64,000 bases of DNA from Archangium lansingense (GTDB taxonomy: Bacteria > Myxococcota > Myxococcia > Myxococcales > Myxococcaceae), in the NCBI RefSeq assembly GCF_026626635.1, contig NZ_JAPNKA010000001.1, positions 11,950,501-12,014,500 on the forward strand, in the 5' to 3' direction. The position numbers and the translations under genes are program-made. A model generated the notes under the pieces. It was not told the origin of the DNA. It did no database searches and saw only the letters and a list, made by a program, of their open reading frames with translations. This document shows positions 23,924 through 32,949 of the stretch, in pieces. Within the stretch, counting starts at the first letter, position 1. Every line of letters begins with the position of its first letter.

Positions 23924-26227
23924 ATGCCTCCGCGCCTTCTGAACCTCGTTGGCCTCCTGGCCCTCATCGGCCTCGGCTGTCGCAACAATGACGGAGCGGT
24001 GAAGCTCACCGTCTCGTACTCGGGTTTCAAGCCCGGCTGCATTCGGGTGGGGGTGCAGGACGCACAGGGGGCGGGCGAGCCTCGCACCACGGAGCTCGCG
24101 GGCAAGGGCGAGGTCACCGGCGGTACGGTGACGGTGGCCGCCTTCCGCGAGTCCGGCTGGGGCACCACCCTGACCGCGACGGCCGAGGCCTTCGAGACGC
24201 AGTGCTCGGGCACCCCAGTAGTCACCACCTCCGAGACGGTGACGGTGGCCCAGGGCGAGGTGGCCGAGAAGGAGCTGAAGCTGGCGGCCACCGACGCGGA
24301 CGGCGACGGGTACGTGTCCCAGTCCACGGGGGGCACGGACTGCGACGACTCCAGTTCCGGGCTGCACCCGGGCGCGCAGGAGCTGTGCAACGACAGGGAC
24401 GACAACTGCGACGGCAAGAAGGACGAGAGCTTCGAAGTAGGCCAGCTCTGCGACGCGACGGACGGCTGCAAGGGCGCCTGGTCATGCGACTCCCAGAGCA
24501 CGCGCACCTGCGTGGCGAAGCCGGGCCAGTGGCGCCCCGATGCGGACAAGGACGGCCAGGGCTCGAGCCAGGGCCCCGGCGTCACCAGCTGCTCCCCGCC
24601 GGCCGGCCACGTGGCCAACGCCCTCGACTGCGACGATTCCAACGCCCAGCGCTACACGGGTGCACCCGAGCTGTGCAACACGGTGGACGACAACTGCGAC
24701 GGCACGCCGGATGACGGGCTGGAGCTGGGCTTCAGCTGCACGGGCGCGGGCAACTGCACGGGCACGCGCGTCTGCGGCACGGACGGAGGCGTGATGTGCA
24801 ACAGCCCCACGCCCACCGTGCTGTACGCGGACAACGACCAGGACTCCTACGGTGCGGCGGACGCGGGCGTGACGAACTGCGGGCCCACCCGCTCCGGCTA
24901 CGTCTCCAACTCGACCGACTGCGACGACACCCGGGCGAAGGTGTACCCCGGCGCCCCGGAGCTCTGCGACACGCTGGACAACGACTGCGACACCTCGCCA
25001 GACGAAGGCCTCGACCTGGGCGCGAGCTGCGACCCGGGCCTTGGCTGCACGGGCGCCAAGGCCTGCGAGACGGACGGTGGCATCCTCTGCGCCTTCGTCA
25101 CCCCGCCCTCCACCTACTACCCGGACGACGACCTCGACCTGCACGGCAAGGCGGACGCGGGCGTCCAGACCTGCGCGCCGAGCGCCGGTTACATCCTCGC
25201 GGGCGGCGACTGCAACGACGGCAACCCCTTCACGCACGTGGACGCGCGCGAGCTGTGCGACGAGGAGGACAACAACTGCAACGGCTCGCCGGACGAGGGC
25301 AACGCCTGCCCCGCGGGCGGCGGAAGCTGGGTGGACAAGTCCTCGGGGGGCTCGGACACCTGGCAGTCCGTGTCCGTCTGGGGTGATGGGGGCGTCTGGG
25401 TCGCTGGAGGTACCAACCTCCTGGGGGAGATTCCTCCGGGGCAGACCTCCTTCGTGAGCCTCAATGGGCAGTGCACCGGGGTGTGGAATGCCGTCTGGGC
25501 GGATCCGCGCAATGGGCAGGCCACGCTCGGCGGGAACAGCGCGGCCCTCGGGTATCACGCGACCGGAACCACGGTCTGCACCAACAGCACCGACGCCACG
25601 GACACGGATGTGCAGGGAGTCGCCGGAGTCCGCCTGCCGGACAGCAGTTACGAGTACCACCTCGTGGGCCTCAACAATGTCTATCCCTACGGAGGACGCG
25701 TGCTCCGGTCCACCGGCGGCCCCTTCCAGAATGGCACCGTGGCGGACCCGCTCCTCGATGTGCATGGCATCTCGCGCGAGGTCCTCTTCGCGGTGGGCGG
25801 CTACATCTCCATCACTGGAATCAACGCACGCCTCTACCGCTACAAACCGGACCAGGGCGTCTGGGAGGACGAGAACGTCCACAACATCCCGGGCGTGGTG
25901 GACGGCCGCCTCCGCGGCGTCTGGGTCGTCAACCCGCGGCTGGCCTATGCCGTCGGGGAGAACGGCGCCATGCTCATCTGGAACGGGACGTCCTGGAGCC
26001 CGATGTCCGGGCCCAACACGCAGGATCTGCTCTCGGTGCTCGCCTTCGGAAGGAACGCCGTCTACGTGGCCGCCGCGAACGGAAAGGTCTACCGGTACGA
26101 CGGCAGTTCCTGGAGCCAGGTGTCCGGCGTGAGCAGCGGGAACGCGTTCAACGACCTCGCCGGCAGCAGCCCGGAGGACATCTGGGTGGTGGGGGAGAAG
26201 GGCAAGCGCTTCCACTGGCCCCGCTGA
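23924..26227 (+). CDS. Lipoprotein with four MopE-type metal-binding repeats
   Basis: 767 residues; AGGAGG lies 3 bases before the ATG. A lipobox 'LLALIGLGC' is followed by an Ig-like domain (to about residue 125). Four repeats at about residues 138, 237, 332 and 427 each have the form DCDD...ELC...DDNCDG...DE, separated by Cys-containing 'DADxDG' calcium-like loops. The Asp/Cys pattern is that of the putative metal-binding motif of MopE. The C-terminal 300 residues ('VSVWGDGGVWVAGG', 'LRGVWVVNPRLAYAVGENG', 'PEDIWVVGEKG') form beta-propeller-like repeats seen in myxobacterial surface proteins. Outer-membrane anchored; Ca or Cu binding is inferred, and the biological role is unknown. Confidence 0.87.
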   Translation: MPPRLLNLVGLLALIGLGCRNNDGAVKLTVSYSGFKPGCIRVGVQDAQGAGEPRTTELAGKGEVTGGTVTVAAFRESGWGTTLTATAEAFETQCSGTPVVTTSETVTVAQGEVAEKELKLAATDADGDGYVSQSTGGTDCDDSSSGLHPGAQELCNDRDDNCDGKKDESFEVGQLCDATDGCKGAWSCDSQSTRTCVAKPGQWRPDADKDGQGSSQGPGVTSCSPPAGHVANALDCDDSNAQRYTGAPELCNTVDDNCDGTPDDGLELGFSCTGAGNCTGTRVCGTDGGVMCNSPTPTVLYADNDQDSYGAADAGVTNCGPTRSGYVSNSTDCDDTRAKVYPGAPELCDTLDNDCDTSPDEGLDLGASCDPGLGCTGAKACETDGGILCAFVTPPSTYYPDDDLDLHGKADAGVQTCAPSAGYILAGGDCNDGNPFTHVDARELCDEEDNNCNGSPDEGNACPAGGGSWVDKSSGGSDTWQSVSVWGDGGVWVAGGTNLLGEIPPGQTSFVSLNGQCTGVWNAVWADPRNGQATLGGNSAALGYHATGTTVCTNSTDATDTDVQGVAGVRLPDSSYEYHLVGLNNVYPYGGRVLRSTGGPFQNGTVADPLLDVHGISREVLFAVGGYISITGINARLYRYKPDQGVWEDENVHNIPGVVDGRLRGVWVVNPRLAYAVGENGAMLIWNGTSWSPMSGPNTQDLLSVLAFGRNAVYVAAANGKVYRYDGSSWSQVSGVSSGNAFNDLAGSSPEDIWVVGEKGKRFHWPR

Positions 26228-26237
26228 GCGAGGGGCC
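26217..26237. terminator. Short hairpin between convergent genes
   Basis: A 6-bp stem (GGCCCC/GGGGCC) with a 9-base loop covers the stop of the MopE-type gene and the 10-base gap before the tam stop. It may serve both directions. Confidence 0.4.
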
Positions 26238-27005
26238 TCAGGAAGGGCGTACGGCCACGACGAAGCGCCGGTGAAACAGGAAGGGCGTGCCGTGCGGGGC
26301 CGCCGGGTAATCCTGGCGCAACAGCGGCCGGAGGGTGTCCAGGAAGGCCTGCTCCTCCCCAGGGCCGAGCGCGGCGAGCACCGGCCGCAGCGTTGTGCCG
26401 AGCAGCCACTGCAGCACAGCGTCCTCACCCGGGAGCACGTGGAGGTACGCCGTCTCCCAGGCGTCCACGGAGAAGCCGAGTCTGGCGAGAAGGGCCTCGT
26501 AGAAGGCGAGCGACTCCGCGTGCCCGCGGCGCACGGAGGCCAGCGAGGGGGCGAAGCGGGGGAGCGCGCGCACCTCGTCGATGCGCCGGTGCGAGGGCTC
26601 CTCGAAGTTGGCGGGCACCTGGAAGGCGAGCACACCGCCGGGAGCGAGCAGTCCCACCAACCGCGAGAGCAGGGCCGCATGGTCGGGCAGCCAGTGCAGG
26701 GCGGCATTGGAGACGAGGACATCGAGCGGCGCGGCGGGCTTCCAGGCCGCGAGGTCAGCGAGCTCGAAGCGGACGCGCTCAGGAGCGGGACGGCGGAGGG
26801 CCTCGGAGATCATCGACTCGGAGGAGTCGACGCCAACCAGGCGGGCTCCGGGCCAGCGCTCAGCGAGGGTGAGGGTGAGATCTCCCGTGCCACACCCGAG
26901 GTCGGCAACGAGACCGGGTGAGGACACCGGCACGCGTGCGAGCAGCTCGAAGAAAGGGCGCTTTCGCGCGTCGCGGAAGTGCTCGTACTGCTGGGGATCC
27001 CACAT
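26238..27005 (-). CDS. tam: Trans-aconitate 2-methyltransferase
   Basis: 255 residues from the ATG at 27005 with GGAGG 6 bases upstream. It follows the E. coli Tam closely along its length: 'MWDPQQYEHF', 'VADLGCGTGDLT' (SAM-binding motif I), 'GVDSSESMI', 'LVSNAALHWLPDH', 'LLAPGGVLAFQVPANFEEPSH' and 'WETAYLHVLPG'. The enzyme methylates trans-aconitate, a spontaneous by-product of the TCA cycle that inhibits aconitase, using S-adenosylmethionine in the cytoplasm. It appears to be a single-gene unit. Confidence 0.93.
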   Translation of the reverse strand: MWDPQQYEHFRDARKRPFFELLARVPVSSPGLVADLGCGTGDLTLTLAERWPGARLVGVDSSESMISEALRRPAPERVRFELADLAAWKPAAPLDVLVSNAALHWLPDHAALLSRLVGLLAPGGVLAFQVPANFEEPSHRRIDEVRALPRFAPSLASVRRGHAESLAFYEALLARLGFSVDAWETAYLHVLPGEDAVLQWLLGTTLRPVLAALGPGEEQAFLDTLRPLLRQDYPAAPHGTPFLFHRRFVVAVRPS

Positions 27006-27131
27006 GGCGTACCTCCGCGAGAGCCGGGGACGACGGGGCCAATCCGGTACGGCAGATGGCCCGGCGGATGAGGACACCGCGCCGGGCGGGCCAGGACACG
27101 CGAGCAGCAAAGCCCGCGTGTCCCGGTGGGA

Positions 27132-27869
27132 CTACTTGCGCGGCGCGGCGGTGCCGGAGTCGGGGGCAGGGGTGCCCGTGCCAGCGCCGGGGGCGGGGGC
27201 GGGGGTGCCCGTGCCGGCGTCCGGGGCGGCGGCAGGGGCAGCCGGGGTGATGGCGGGCGGCGGGTTGATCAGCGCGAGCGAGGTGAGGAACTGATCAGCC
27301 TCGGGAGCGCCGATGCTCGGGTTGTAGAGGACGAGCAGGGTGTAGAGACGCGGCCCGACGAGGAAGTTGCGGGCGCGCACCTCACCGGCGTCGGAGGAGA
27401 CGGTGAACGCCTTGCCGGCGTAGCCCTGGAGGGTGATGTCCTCCTCGGCCTTGACGGTGCCCTTGAGCTGGTTGACGAGGCCGTTCTTGCCCTCGTTGAG
27501 GAAGGCGGCGGCGGGGTTGGAGGCGACCACCTTCTCGGGGTAGTCGGCGGTGCTGATGGAGTAGAGGACGCCGCTCGGGTGGTTGGCCGTCCAGGCAGCC
27601 GTCTTCACCTTGCCACCGGGGATGGCGACCTCACCGCGCTGGGGCTCGGGAGCACCGGGGAACATCACGGTGAAGCCCTCGGGAGCCTCCAGCTTCTGGA
27701 ACTGCACCGGGGGCCTGGCCTCCTCGGCGGGAGTGGTGCTGCCCTCGGTGGGGACATCCTCGACGGTGGAGGAACCACCGGCGGTGGTGGCGCCCTCCTT
27801 GGTGGCGCAGCCGGCGCCGAGCAGGGAGATGGTGACAAGAGCAGCGAACAGTCGGGACAGCGATGACAT
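27132..27869 (-). CDS. Lipoprotein of unknown function
   Basis: 245 residues from the ATG at 27869; the long open frame upstream has no convincing start. Lipobox 'ISLLGAGC', then a Thr/Glu-rich linker. A compact domain (about residues 55-190) contains 'GFTVMFPGAPEPQRGEVAIPGGKV', 'YSISTADYPEKV', 'DITLQGYAGKAFTV' and 'RNFLVGPRLYTLLVLYN'. The last pattern resembles small periplasmic ligand-binding or PsbP/Mog1-like folds. The C-terminus is a Pro/Ala/Gly-rich repeat of 'PAPxxGTGT'. It is probably an outer-membrane lipoprotein. I do not assign a function. Confidence 0.75.
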   Translation of the reverse strand: MSSLSRLFAALVTISLLGAGCATKEGATTAGGSSTVEDVPTEGSTTPAEEARPPVQFQKLEAPEGFTVMFPGAPEPQRGEVAIPGGKVKTAAWTANHPSGVLYSISTADYPEKVVASNPAAAFLNEGKNGLVNQLKGTVKAEEDITLQGYAGKAFTVSSDAGEVRARNFLVGPRLYTLLVLYNPSIGAPEADQFLTSLALINPPPAITPAAPAAAPDAGTGTPAPAPGAGTGTPAPDSGTAAPRK

Positions 27870-27987
27870 AAGAGCGAGTCCTGAAGGTTGGGGGTGGAAA
27901 GAGATAGCGGCGGAACCTACGACGAGTTCGCCGCCGGTCGCTACGGGGGAGTATCGGGAGTGACGGCTTTCACGAGGAGCGTCACCC

Positions 27988-30123
27988 TCAAGGGCAAGAC
28001 GTGATGGGAGTGGCCGGGTTGCCGGTGTTGCGCGAGTCGTGCTGGTACTTGGGCCAAGGGGCCGAGGTGTCCAGACCGCGGCTGTCGACGACGAAGGCGT
28101 ACAGCTTGCCGCCCGCGGGGACGTAGAGGACGCCGAGATTCTCATCACGCGCCGCCCCCGCCCCATCACGGGCACAGTCGAGCGCAGGCGAAATAGAGGT
28201 GGGTCCAATACCACTGGCCAGCGTCCAGCGATTGCTGAAGTTGTCCGTAGACCACTCGCCAACCAGCCCTGTTCCCTCAGTCGCAGCATAGAGCATGCCA
28301 CCACGTCCGATTGCAGGAGCCCCCTTGAAGCTGCCTGCTCCGGCCTGAAGAGCATTGAGCGTATTCCCGCTCAACGGAATGGCTGCCAGCCCCGCCGAGC
28401 CAGGAGGATTCGGCAGGTTCTCCGAACCGAAGAAGATGACATTCGCCGGTCCGACAGAAAGCTGGTTGATGAACATGTCCGTCGTAGAGGGATAGCGCCA
28501 GGGAGGAGACGCTACGCCACCAACCTTCGGAACCGAGAAGAGTTGCCCCTGATCAGAGAAAGAACCCCCATTCGCCCCAACGACATCGGTTCCAGCCAGT
28601 GCCAATCCGTTGATTGGAAAGCTTGTTGGTACGGGCCAACCCGAGCGCGCGGTTGTTGAGCCAAGCTGATAGCTTGTCAGCCGCCCCGATGCGTCAGAGA
28701 AAAAGACCGCATCACTCTCGATGACGAGAGGTCCCACACCACTACTGCTCACCTGGCTGCGAGCGATGGGATCAGTCGAATTGCAGGTCGTTGCAGCTCC
28801 CTCTGGACGGATTGCAAGCAGGGCTCCAACAACCCCAGTCGGCCCCCCCACATTCACATTGACAACCCCCAATGCTGTTTCGACCGGGCTTTGCGTCAGG
28901 GCGAGACTGCTTGCAATCTGTCCCTTATTGACATCACAGCGGACAATCTCAGCACCAGTGCTCCCATTAAATGCAACCAACGCGGCTGAAGTGCTGCTGG
29001 GGTTGATGCCAACGTAGACCTTTTCCACGCCTGAATTCAAAACCCCTACCGTTGGCCCACTGACGACAACACCCGTCCCCGTCTCCCACTGCTTAGGACC
29101 ATCAGGACTGACGGCAAACACCTTCCCGTCCGTTCCTGTCGTCGTCCCAAAATAGATGGTTCCCTGCTGACTAACGGCCGGCGTGGATTTGATGACTCCC
29201 GTCTGTACATCGAACGCCCACTTCCAGCGCGTGACATTGAAGGTCGCGGCTCCACTGCCTGTATTGCCGACCGTGTCCTCGCCCTGCACATCGACAGTCA
29301 TCGTCCCGCGGAAGGCATCGAACGGAGGCTCCCACAGCTTCACCTGGGCCACACCGCAGAATCCCGCGTCGCAGCTCTCGCTCTGCGCAAACGCAGTGAC
29401 AGAGCCTCCAGGCACGCTCCCTCCATCCGTGCCCACCAACGTGACCGTCACCGTGCTCAAATCCAGGTTGGGCTCGTTCGTCCGAATCTCCACCGGCACG
29501 ACCTGATCACGGCGCCACGCGTTGGCGAGAGCCGGGTCCCCATACGCCGTCCCCCCACCAGGCACGCCCGCATCCGCCTGGGGCACAACCACCACAAACG
29601 AGGGCCCCGTCGTGTCCGCCGTCAGGTTCACCGTGGTGCTCGGGCCTCCCGCCTCCGGATGCGCTGCCGTCAGGCGGAACTCGCCCTCCCCGGCCGGCGT
29701 CCACTGCGTGGTGTAAACCCCCTCGCTCCTCGTCACCGCAGCCAGCGTGCCACCCACCCCACCGTCGCTCCGCGCCACACTGAAGTTCAGCGTCTCCGGG
29801 AAGTTCCCCGCGAATCCAGTGCCCACCAGCAGCTCGGCCCGCACCTGGACCGCCCCTGCCCCCACCACGCCTCCGTCCCCTGGTGTCACCGTCAGCGCCG
29901 TGTACCGCTGCACGCACACGTTCGCCGGCGTGCACGCCTGGTACGGCGCACAGGCTGGCTCACACGAGCCCCCTTCCGCGCTCCCCGAGAAGCACAACTT
30001 TCGCTCCGGATCGCACACTCCACCGCCCGGACAATCCGCGTTCGACTCACACACGCGAAGCGGTGCGGTGCATCCCACCAGTGCCCCCAACAGCAGCACC
30101 GTTCCGAGGACCTTGCGAAGCAT
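27988..30123 (-). CDS. PQQ-like beta-propeller lipoprotein
   Basis: 711 residues. The ATG at 30123 is preferred over that at 30132 because the GGAGAG is well spaced only for the former. Lipobox 'LLLGALVGC' is followed by a Cys-rich EGF-like segment ('RVCESNADCPGGGVCDPERK', 'CEPACAPYQACTPANVC'), two Ig-like domains, and from about residue 300 a series of blades such as 'VIKSTPAVSQQGTIYFGT', 'APAIGRGGMLYAATEG' and 'LGVLYVPAGGKLYAFVVD'. The blades resemble PQQ-like repeats as in BamB but without cofactor residues. The protein is surface or periplasm facing. The C-terminal Cys is noteworthy. Function unknown. Codon use is less GC-rich in the 28200-29250 stretch than in neighbours. Confidence 0.82.
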   Translation of the reverse strand: MLRKVLGTVLLLGALVGCTAPLRVCESNADCPGGGVCDPERKLCFSGSAEGGSCEPACAPYQACTPANVCVQRYTALTVTPGDGGVVGAGAVQVRAELLVGTGFAGNFPETLNFSVARSDGGVGGTLAAVTRSEGVYTTQWTPAGEGEFRLTAAHPEAGGPSTTVNLTADTTGPSFVVVVPQADAGVPGGGTAYGDPALANAWRRDQVVPVEIRTNEPNLDLSTVTVTLVGTDGGSVPGGSVTAFAQSESCDAGFCGVAQVKLWEPPFDAFRGTMTVDVQGEDTVGNTGSGAATFNVTRWKWAFDVQTGVIKSTPAVSQQGTIYFGTTTGTDGKVFAVSPDGPKQWETGTGVVVSGPTVGVLNSGVEKVYVGINPSSTSAALVAFNGSTGAEIVRCDVNKGQIASSLALTQSPVETALGVVNVNVGGPTGVVGALLAIRPEGAATTCNSTDPIARSQVSSSGVGPLVIESDAVFFSDASGRLTSYQLGSTTARSGWPVPTSFPINGLALAGTDVVGANGGSFSDQGQLFSVPKVGGVASPPWRYPSTTDMFINQLSVGPANVIFFGSENLPNPPGSAGLAAIPLSGNTLNALQAGAGSFKGAPAIGRGGMLYAATEGTGLVGEWSTDNFSNRWTLASGIGPTSISPALDCARDGAGAARDENLGVLYVPAGGKLYAFVVDSRGLDTSAPWPKYQHDSRNTGNPATPITSCP

Positions 30124-30267
30124 CACGGTCATCTCTCCAAACCCATTTGACGGCCCACCTCCTCTGGTGGATAGCATGGTGCCCCTACTCGCGGAAGTTG
30201 CGCTCCCCTGGTCATCCCCACACGATGACCGTTCCGCCACCAACCTGTCCCTTCTCGAGGGCCCACC

Positions 30268-31278
30268 GTGAAAATTCTTCCCGCCTCGCGGCCCCCTCTC
30301 CTCCTCGCGTTCGGTCTCTTGCTCGCTCCCGCCGCCTCGGCGCAGACGGACTCCATCGCCCTGCACCCGTGTGCCATCGTCGGTGAGAAGGACAAGAACA
30401 CCATCCAGGACTACCAGGCCACCTGCGCGACGGAGATCGCCCGCGGTGATGTGCAGCTCGTGCCGTCTGATCAGGTCCGCGCCTTCCTCGATAAGGAGCC
30501 CAAGAAGTCGTGCGCGCTGGCCAAGAAGCCCTCGGAGTGCCTCGGCAGGCTCGCCACCGCCACCCAGGCCAGCCGCGCCGTCCTCATCACCCTGAACCCA
30601 GGGCAGCTCACGCGCGTCTCCGGCCTCGTCGTGAACCCCACAGGCGAGCTGGTCGACCAGAAGAGCATTCAGATCCGCAGCCGCGGCCAGCCCCAGGCCG
30701 AGCTCGTCCGCACCGCCATCACCCGCCTGCGCGAGCAGCTCAACCTCGTGCCCCTCAAGGCCACGCCCCTCGTCGAGCAGCCGGCTCCCCCTCCGCTCGT
30801 GACGACGGCTCCCCCTCCCGCGGAGGTCTCCGAGCAGCCCCGGGACACGGCGCAAGCCGAGCAACCTGCGCCCCCGGTGTCCGCCCCACCTGACGCCCTC
30901 GGCGTCAGCAAGCAGGCCCCGTCCGGAGGCTCCTGGAAGAAGCCCGTGGCTTATACCTCCGCGGGCGTGGGCATCGCGGCGCTCGGTCTCGCGGGTTTCT
31001 TCGTCATCGACGGAAACAACGCGATGGTCGAGTCCAACAAGCCCTACGAGAACAACCAGTACCCGCCCCAGTCCGACCTGGGCCGCATCAGCGAGCTGCG
31101 TGCGAAGGCCTCCCAGCAGCGTGTCCTCGCGGGCGTGAGCGCCGCCGTGGGGGTCGCGCTCGTCGGCACCGGCGTCTACCTCTGGCTCGATGACCGGCGG
31201 GCCGCCACGCCCACTCCCGGTGTCGCCGCCTTCTCGGTCGGCCCCGGTGGCGTGAGCGTCGTCGGCTTCCTGCCCTGA
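30268..31278 (+). CDS. Secreted protein with C-terminal membrane hairpin
   Basis: 336 residues from a GTG. A signal peptide ends near 'LLAPAASAQ'. A globular domain (about residues 27-170) contains 'IALHPCAIVGEKDKNTIQDY' and 'QVRAFLDKEP', the pattern of the TPR-free peptidoglycan/TonB-like 'PEGA' lipoprotein neighbours common in myxobacteria. A Pro/Ala-rich linker is followed by two hydrophobic segments (about residues 230-250 and 285-305) around a Lys/Asn/Tyr loop. Three Cys are conserved within the first domain. I do not recognise the family; an envelope location is inferred. It converges with livF across a palindromic terminator. Confidence 0.7.
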   Translation: MKILPASRPPLLLAFGLLLAPAASAQTDSIALHPCAIVGEKDKNTIQDYQATCATEIARGDVQLVPSDQVRAFLDKEPKKSCALAKKPSECLGRLATATQASRAVLITLNPGQLTRVSGLVVNPTGELVDQKSIQIRSRGQPQAELVRTAITRLREQLNLVPLKATPLVEQPAPPPLVTTAPPPAEVSEQPRDTAQAEQPAPPVSAPPDALGVSKQAPSGGSWKKPVAYTSAGVGIAALGLAGFFVIDGNNAMVESNKPYENNQYPPQSDLGRISELRAKASQQRVLAGVSAAVGVALVGTGVYLWLDDRRAATPTPGVAAFSVGPGGVSVVGFLP

Positions 31279-31308
31279 AGCGCTCCCACGCGAAGACCCT
31301 CACCCCGA

Positions 31309-31329
31309 CCCTCTCCCAAAGGGAGAGGG
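31309..31329. terminator. Palindromic terminator between convergent genes
   Basis: A perfect 9-bp stem (CCCTCTCCC/GGGAGAGGG) with an AAA loop lies between the gene ending at 31278 and livF ending at 31346. It is the second member of the dispersed family also at 17097-17127 and 48026-48046. Its location fits bidirectional termination. Confidence 0.6.
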
Positions 31330-31345
31330 AGAATGAGAGTGGGGG

Positions 31346-32101
31346 TTACTCGCCCAGGTAGGCCTTGCGAATCTCCGGGCTCTCCAGCAGCGCCTTGCCC
31401 GGACCGGCCATCACCACCTCGCCCGTCTCCAGCACGTAGCCGTAGTGAGCGAAGTTCAACGCCAGGTGCGCGTTCTGCTCCACCAGCAGGATGCTCACCC
31501 CCGCGGCGTTCACGTCCTTCAGGTTGCGGAAGATGGTCTCCGTCACCTGCGGCGCCAGCCCCAGCGAGGGCTCGTCCAGCAGCAGCAGCTTGGGCCGGCT
31601 CAGCAGCGCGCGGGCAATCGCCAGCATCTGCTGCTCGCCTCCCGACAGCGTCCCCGCCAGCTGCTTGCGCCGCTCCTTGAGCTTCGGGAAGAGCCCGTAG
31701 CTCTTCTCCATGTCCGCCGCGATGCCGTCCGCGTCGTTGCGCAGGTACGCGCCCAGCTCCAGGTTCTCCAGCACCGTCAGGTTGGGGAAGATGCCCCGGC
31801 CCTCGGGAGCGTGCGCCATGCCGCGAGGCACCAGGGTGTGCGCCTTCGCCCCCGTCGTGTCCTCGCCCGAGAAGGAGATGCGCCCGCCCACCGGCTTGAG
31901 CATCCCGCTCACCGCCCGCAGCGTACTCGTCTTCCCCGCCCCGTTGGCGCCGATGAGCGCCACCACCTCGCCCTTGCCCACCTTGAGCGTCACGCCCTTG
32001 AGCGCCTGAATGGCCCCATAGGACACCTTCACCCCGTCCACCGACAGCAGTGGCGAGAACTCCTGGCGCTCGCCCAGCACCTTCACCTGCGCCTCGCTCA
32101 C
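31346..32101 (-). CDS. livF: Branched-chain amino acid ABC transporter, ATP-binding protein LivF
   Basis: 251 residues from a GTG that overlaps the livG stop by four bases (GTGA). It has a complete ABC ATPase: Walker A 'GANGAGKTS', signature 'LSGGEQQMLAIARAL', Walker B 'LLLLDEPSLGLAP' and an H-loop region. The LivF-specific 'HALVPRGMAHAPEGRGIF'-type segment ('HTLVPRGMAHAPEGRGIFPN') is present. With LivG it drives uptake of leucine, isoleucine, valine or related amino acids through LivHM. It is the last gene of a five-gene operon. Confidence 0.93.
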   Translation of the reverse strand: MSEAQVKVLGERQEFSPLLSVDGVKVSYGAIQALKGVTLKVGKGEVVALIGANGAGKTSTLRAVSGMLKPVGGRISFSGEDTTGAKAHTLVPRGMAHAPEGRGIFPNLTVLENLELGAYLRNDADGIAADMEKSYGLFPKLKERRKQLAGTLSGGEQQMLAIARALLSRPKLLLLDEPSLGLAPQVTETIFRNLKDVNAAGVSILLVEQNAHLALNFAHYGYVLETGEVVMAGPGKALLESPEIRKAYLGE

Positions 32102-32949
32102 GCCGCGCCTCCGTGCGACTCCAGGTAGCTGTCTCCCAGGTACGCCTCGATGACCTTCCGGTCATTGCGCACCTCGGCCGGCGCGCCCCGGGCGATCGTC
32201 TCACCGTGGTCCAGCACCGTGATTTTCTCGCAGATGCCCATCACGAGCTTCATGTCGTGCTCGATGACGAGAATCCCCAGGTTGAAGTCGTCCCGCAGCT
32301 TGCGGATGAGCACCATCAGGTCCGCCTTCTCCCGGGTGTTCATGCCCGCCGCCGGCTCGTCCAGCAGCAGCACCTTGGGCCGCGTGCCCAGCGCTCGGGC
32401 AATCTCCAACCGCCGCTGCTCGCCGTAGGGCAGGTTGCGCGCCTCCTCGTCGCGGCGGTGCGCCAGCCCCATCACCTCCAGCAGGTGCTCGGCCTGCTGC
32501 GTCAGCTCCCGCTCCTCGGCCTGGAAGCCCGGCGTCAGCAGCAGCGCCCGCCACCAGTCGCGGTAGTTGCGCACGGCCCCGGTGAACTTCGCGCCCAGGC
32601 CCACGCCCTCCGAGTGCAACGCCGCCTGGCCCCTGCAAGCCACCTTCACGTTGTCCAGCGCCGTCAGCGCCCGGAACAGGCGGATGTTCTGGAAGGTGCG
32701 CGCCAGTCCCAGGTGGTTGATCTGATGCGGCAGCCGCCCGTTCACGCGCAACCCGGACACGCGCACCTCGCCCTGGGTGGGCTGGTACACCCCCGTCAGC
32801 ACGTTGAACGCGGTCGTCTTGCCCGCGCCGTTGGGGCCGATGAGGCCCTGCAGGTCTCCCTGGTGGATGGTGAGGTTGAAGTCCGAGAGCGCCTTGAGGC
32901 CTCCGAACTGGATGCTCACTCCCACGGCTTCGAGCAGCGGGCCGCTCAT
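32098..32949 (-). CDS. livG: Branched-chain amino acid ABC transporter, ATP-binding protein LivG
   Basis: 283 residues from the ATG at 32949, whose A is the last base of the livM stop (TGATG). Motifs: Walker A 'GPNGAGKTTAF', the LivG version of the signature 'LPYGEQRRLEIARAL', Walker B 'VLLLDEPAAGMN' and switch His in 'LVIEHDMKLVM'. The 'LARTFQNIRLF' Q-loop and the insert around residues 95-140 are characteristic of LivG. It pairs with LivF as the energising dimer of the importer. Confidence 0.93.
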   Translation of the reverse strand: MSGPLLEAVGVSIQFGGLKALSDFNLTIHQGDLQGLIGPNGAGKTTAFNVLTGVYQPTQGEVRVSGLRVNGRLPHQINHLGLARTFQNIRLFRALTALDNVKVACRGQAALHSEGVGLGAKFTGAVRNYRDWWRALLLTPGFQAEERELTQQAEHLLEVMGLAHRRDEEARNLPYGEQRRLEIARALGTRPKVLLLDEPAAGMNTREKADLMVLIRKLRDDFNLGILVIEHDMKLVMGICEKITVLDHGETIARGAPAEVRNDRKVIEAYLGDSYLESHGGAA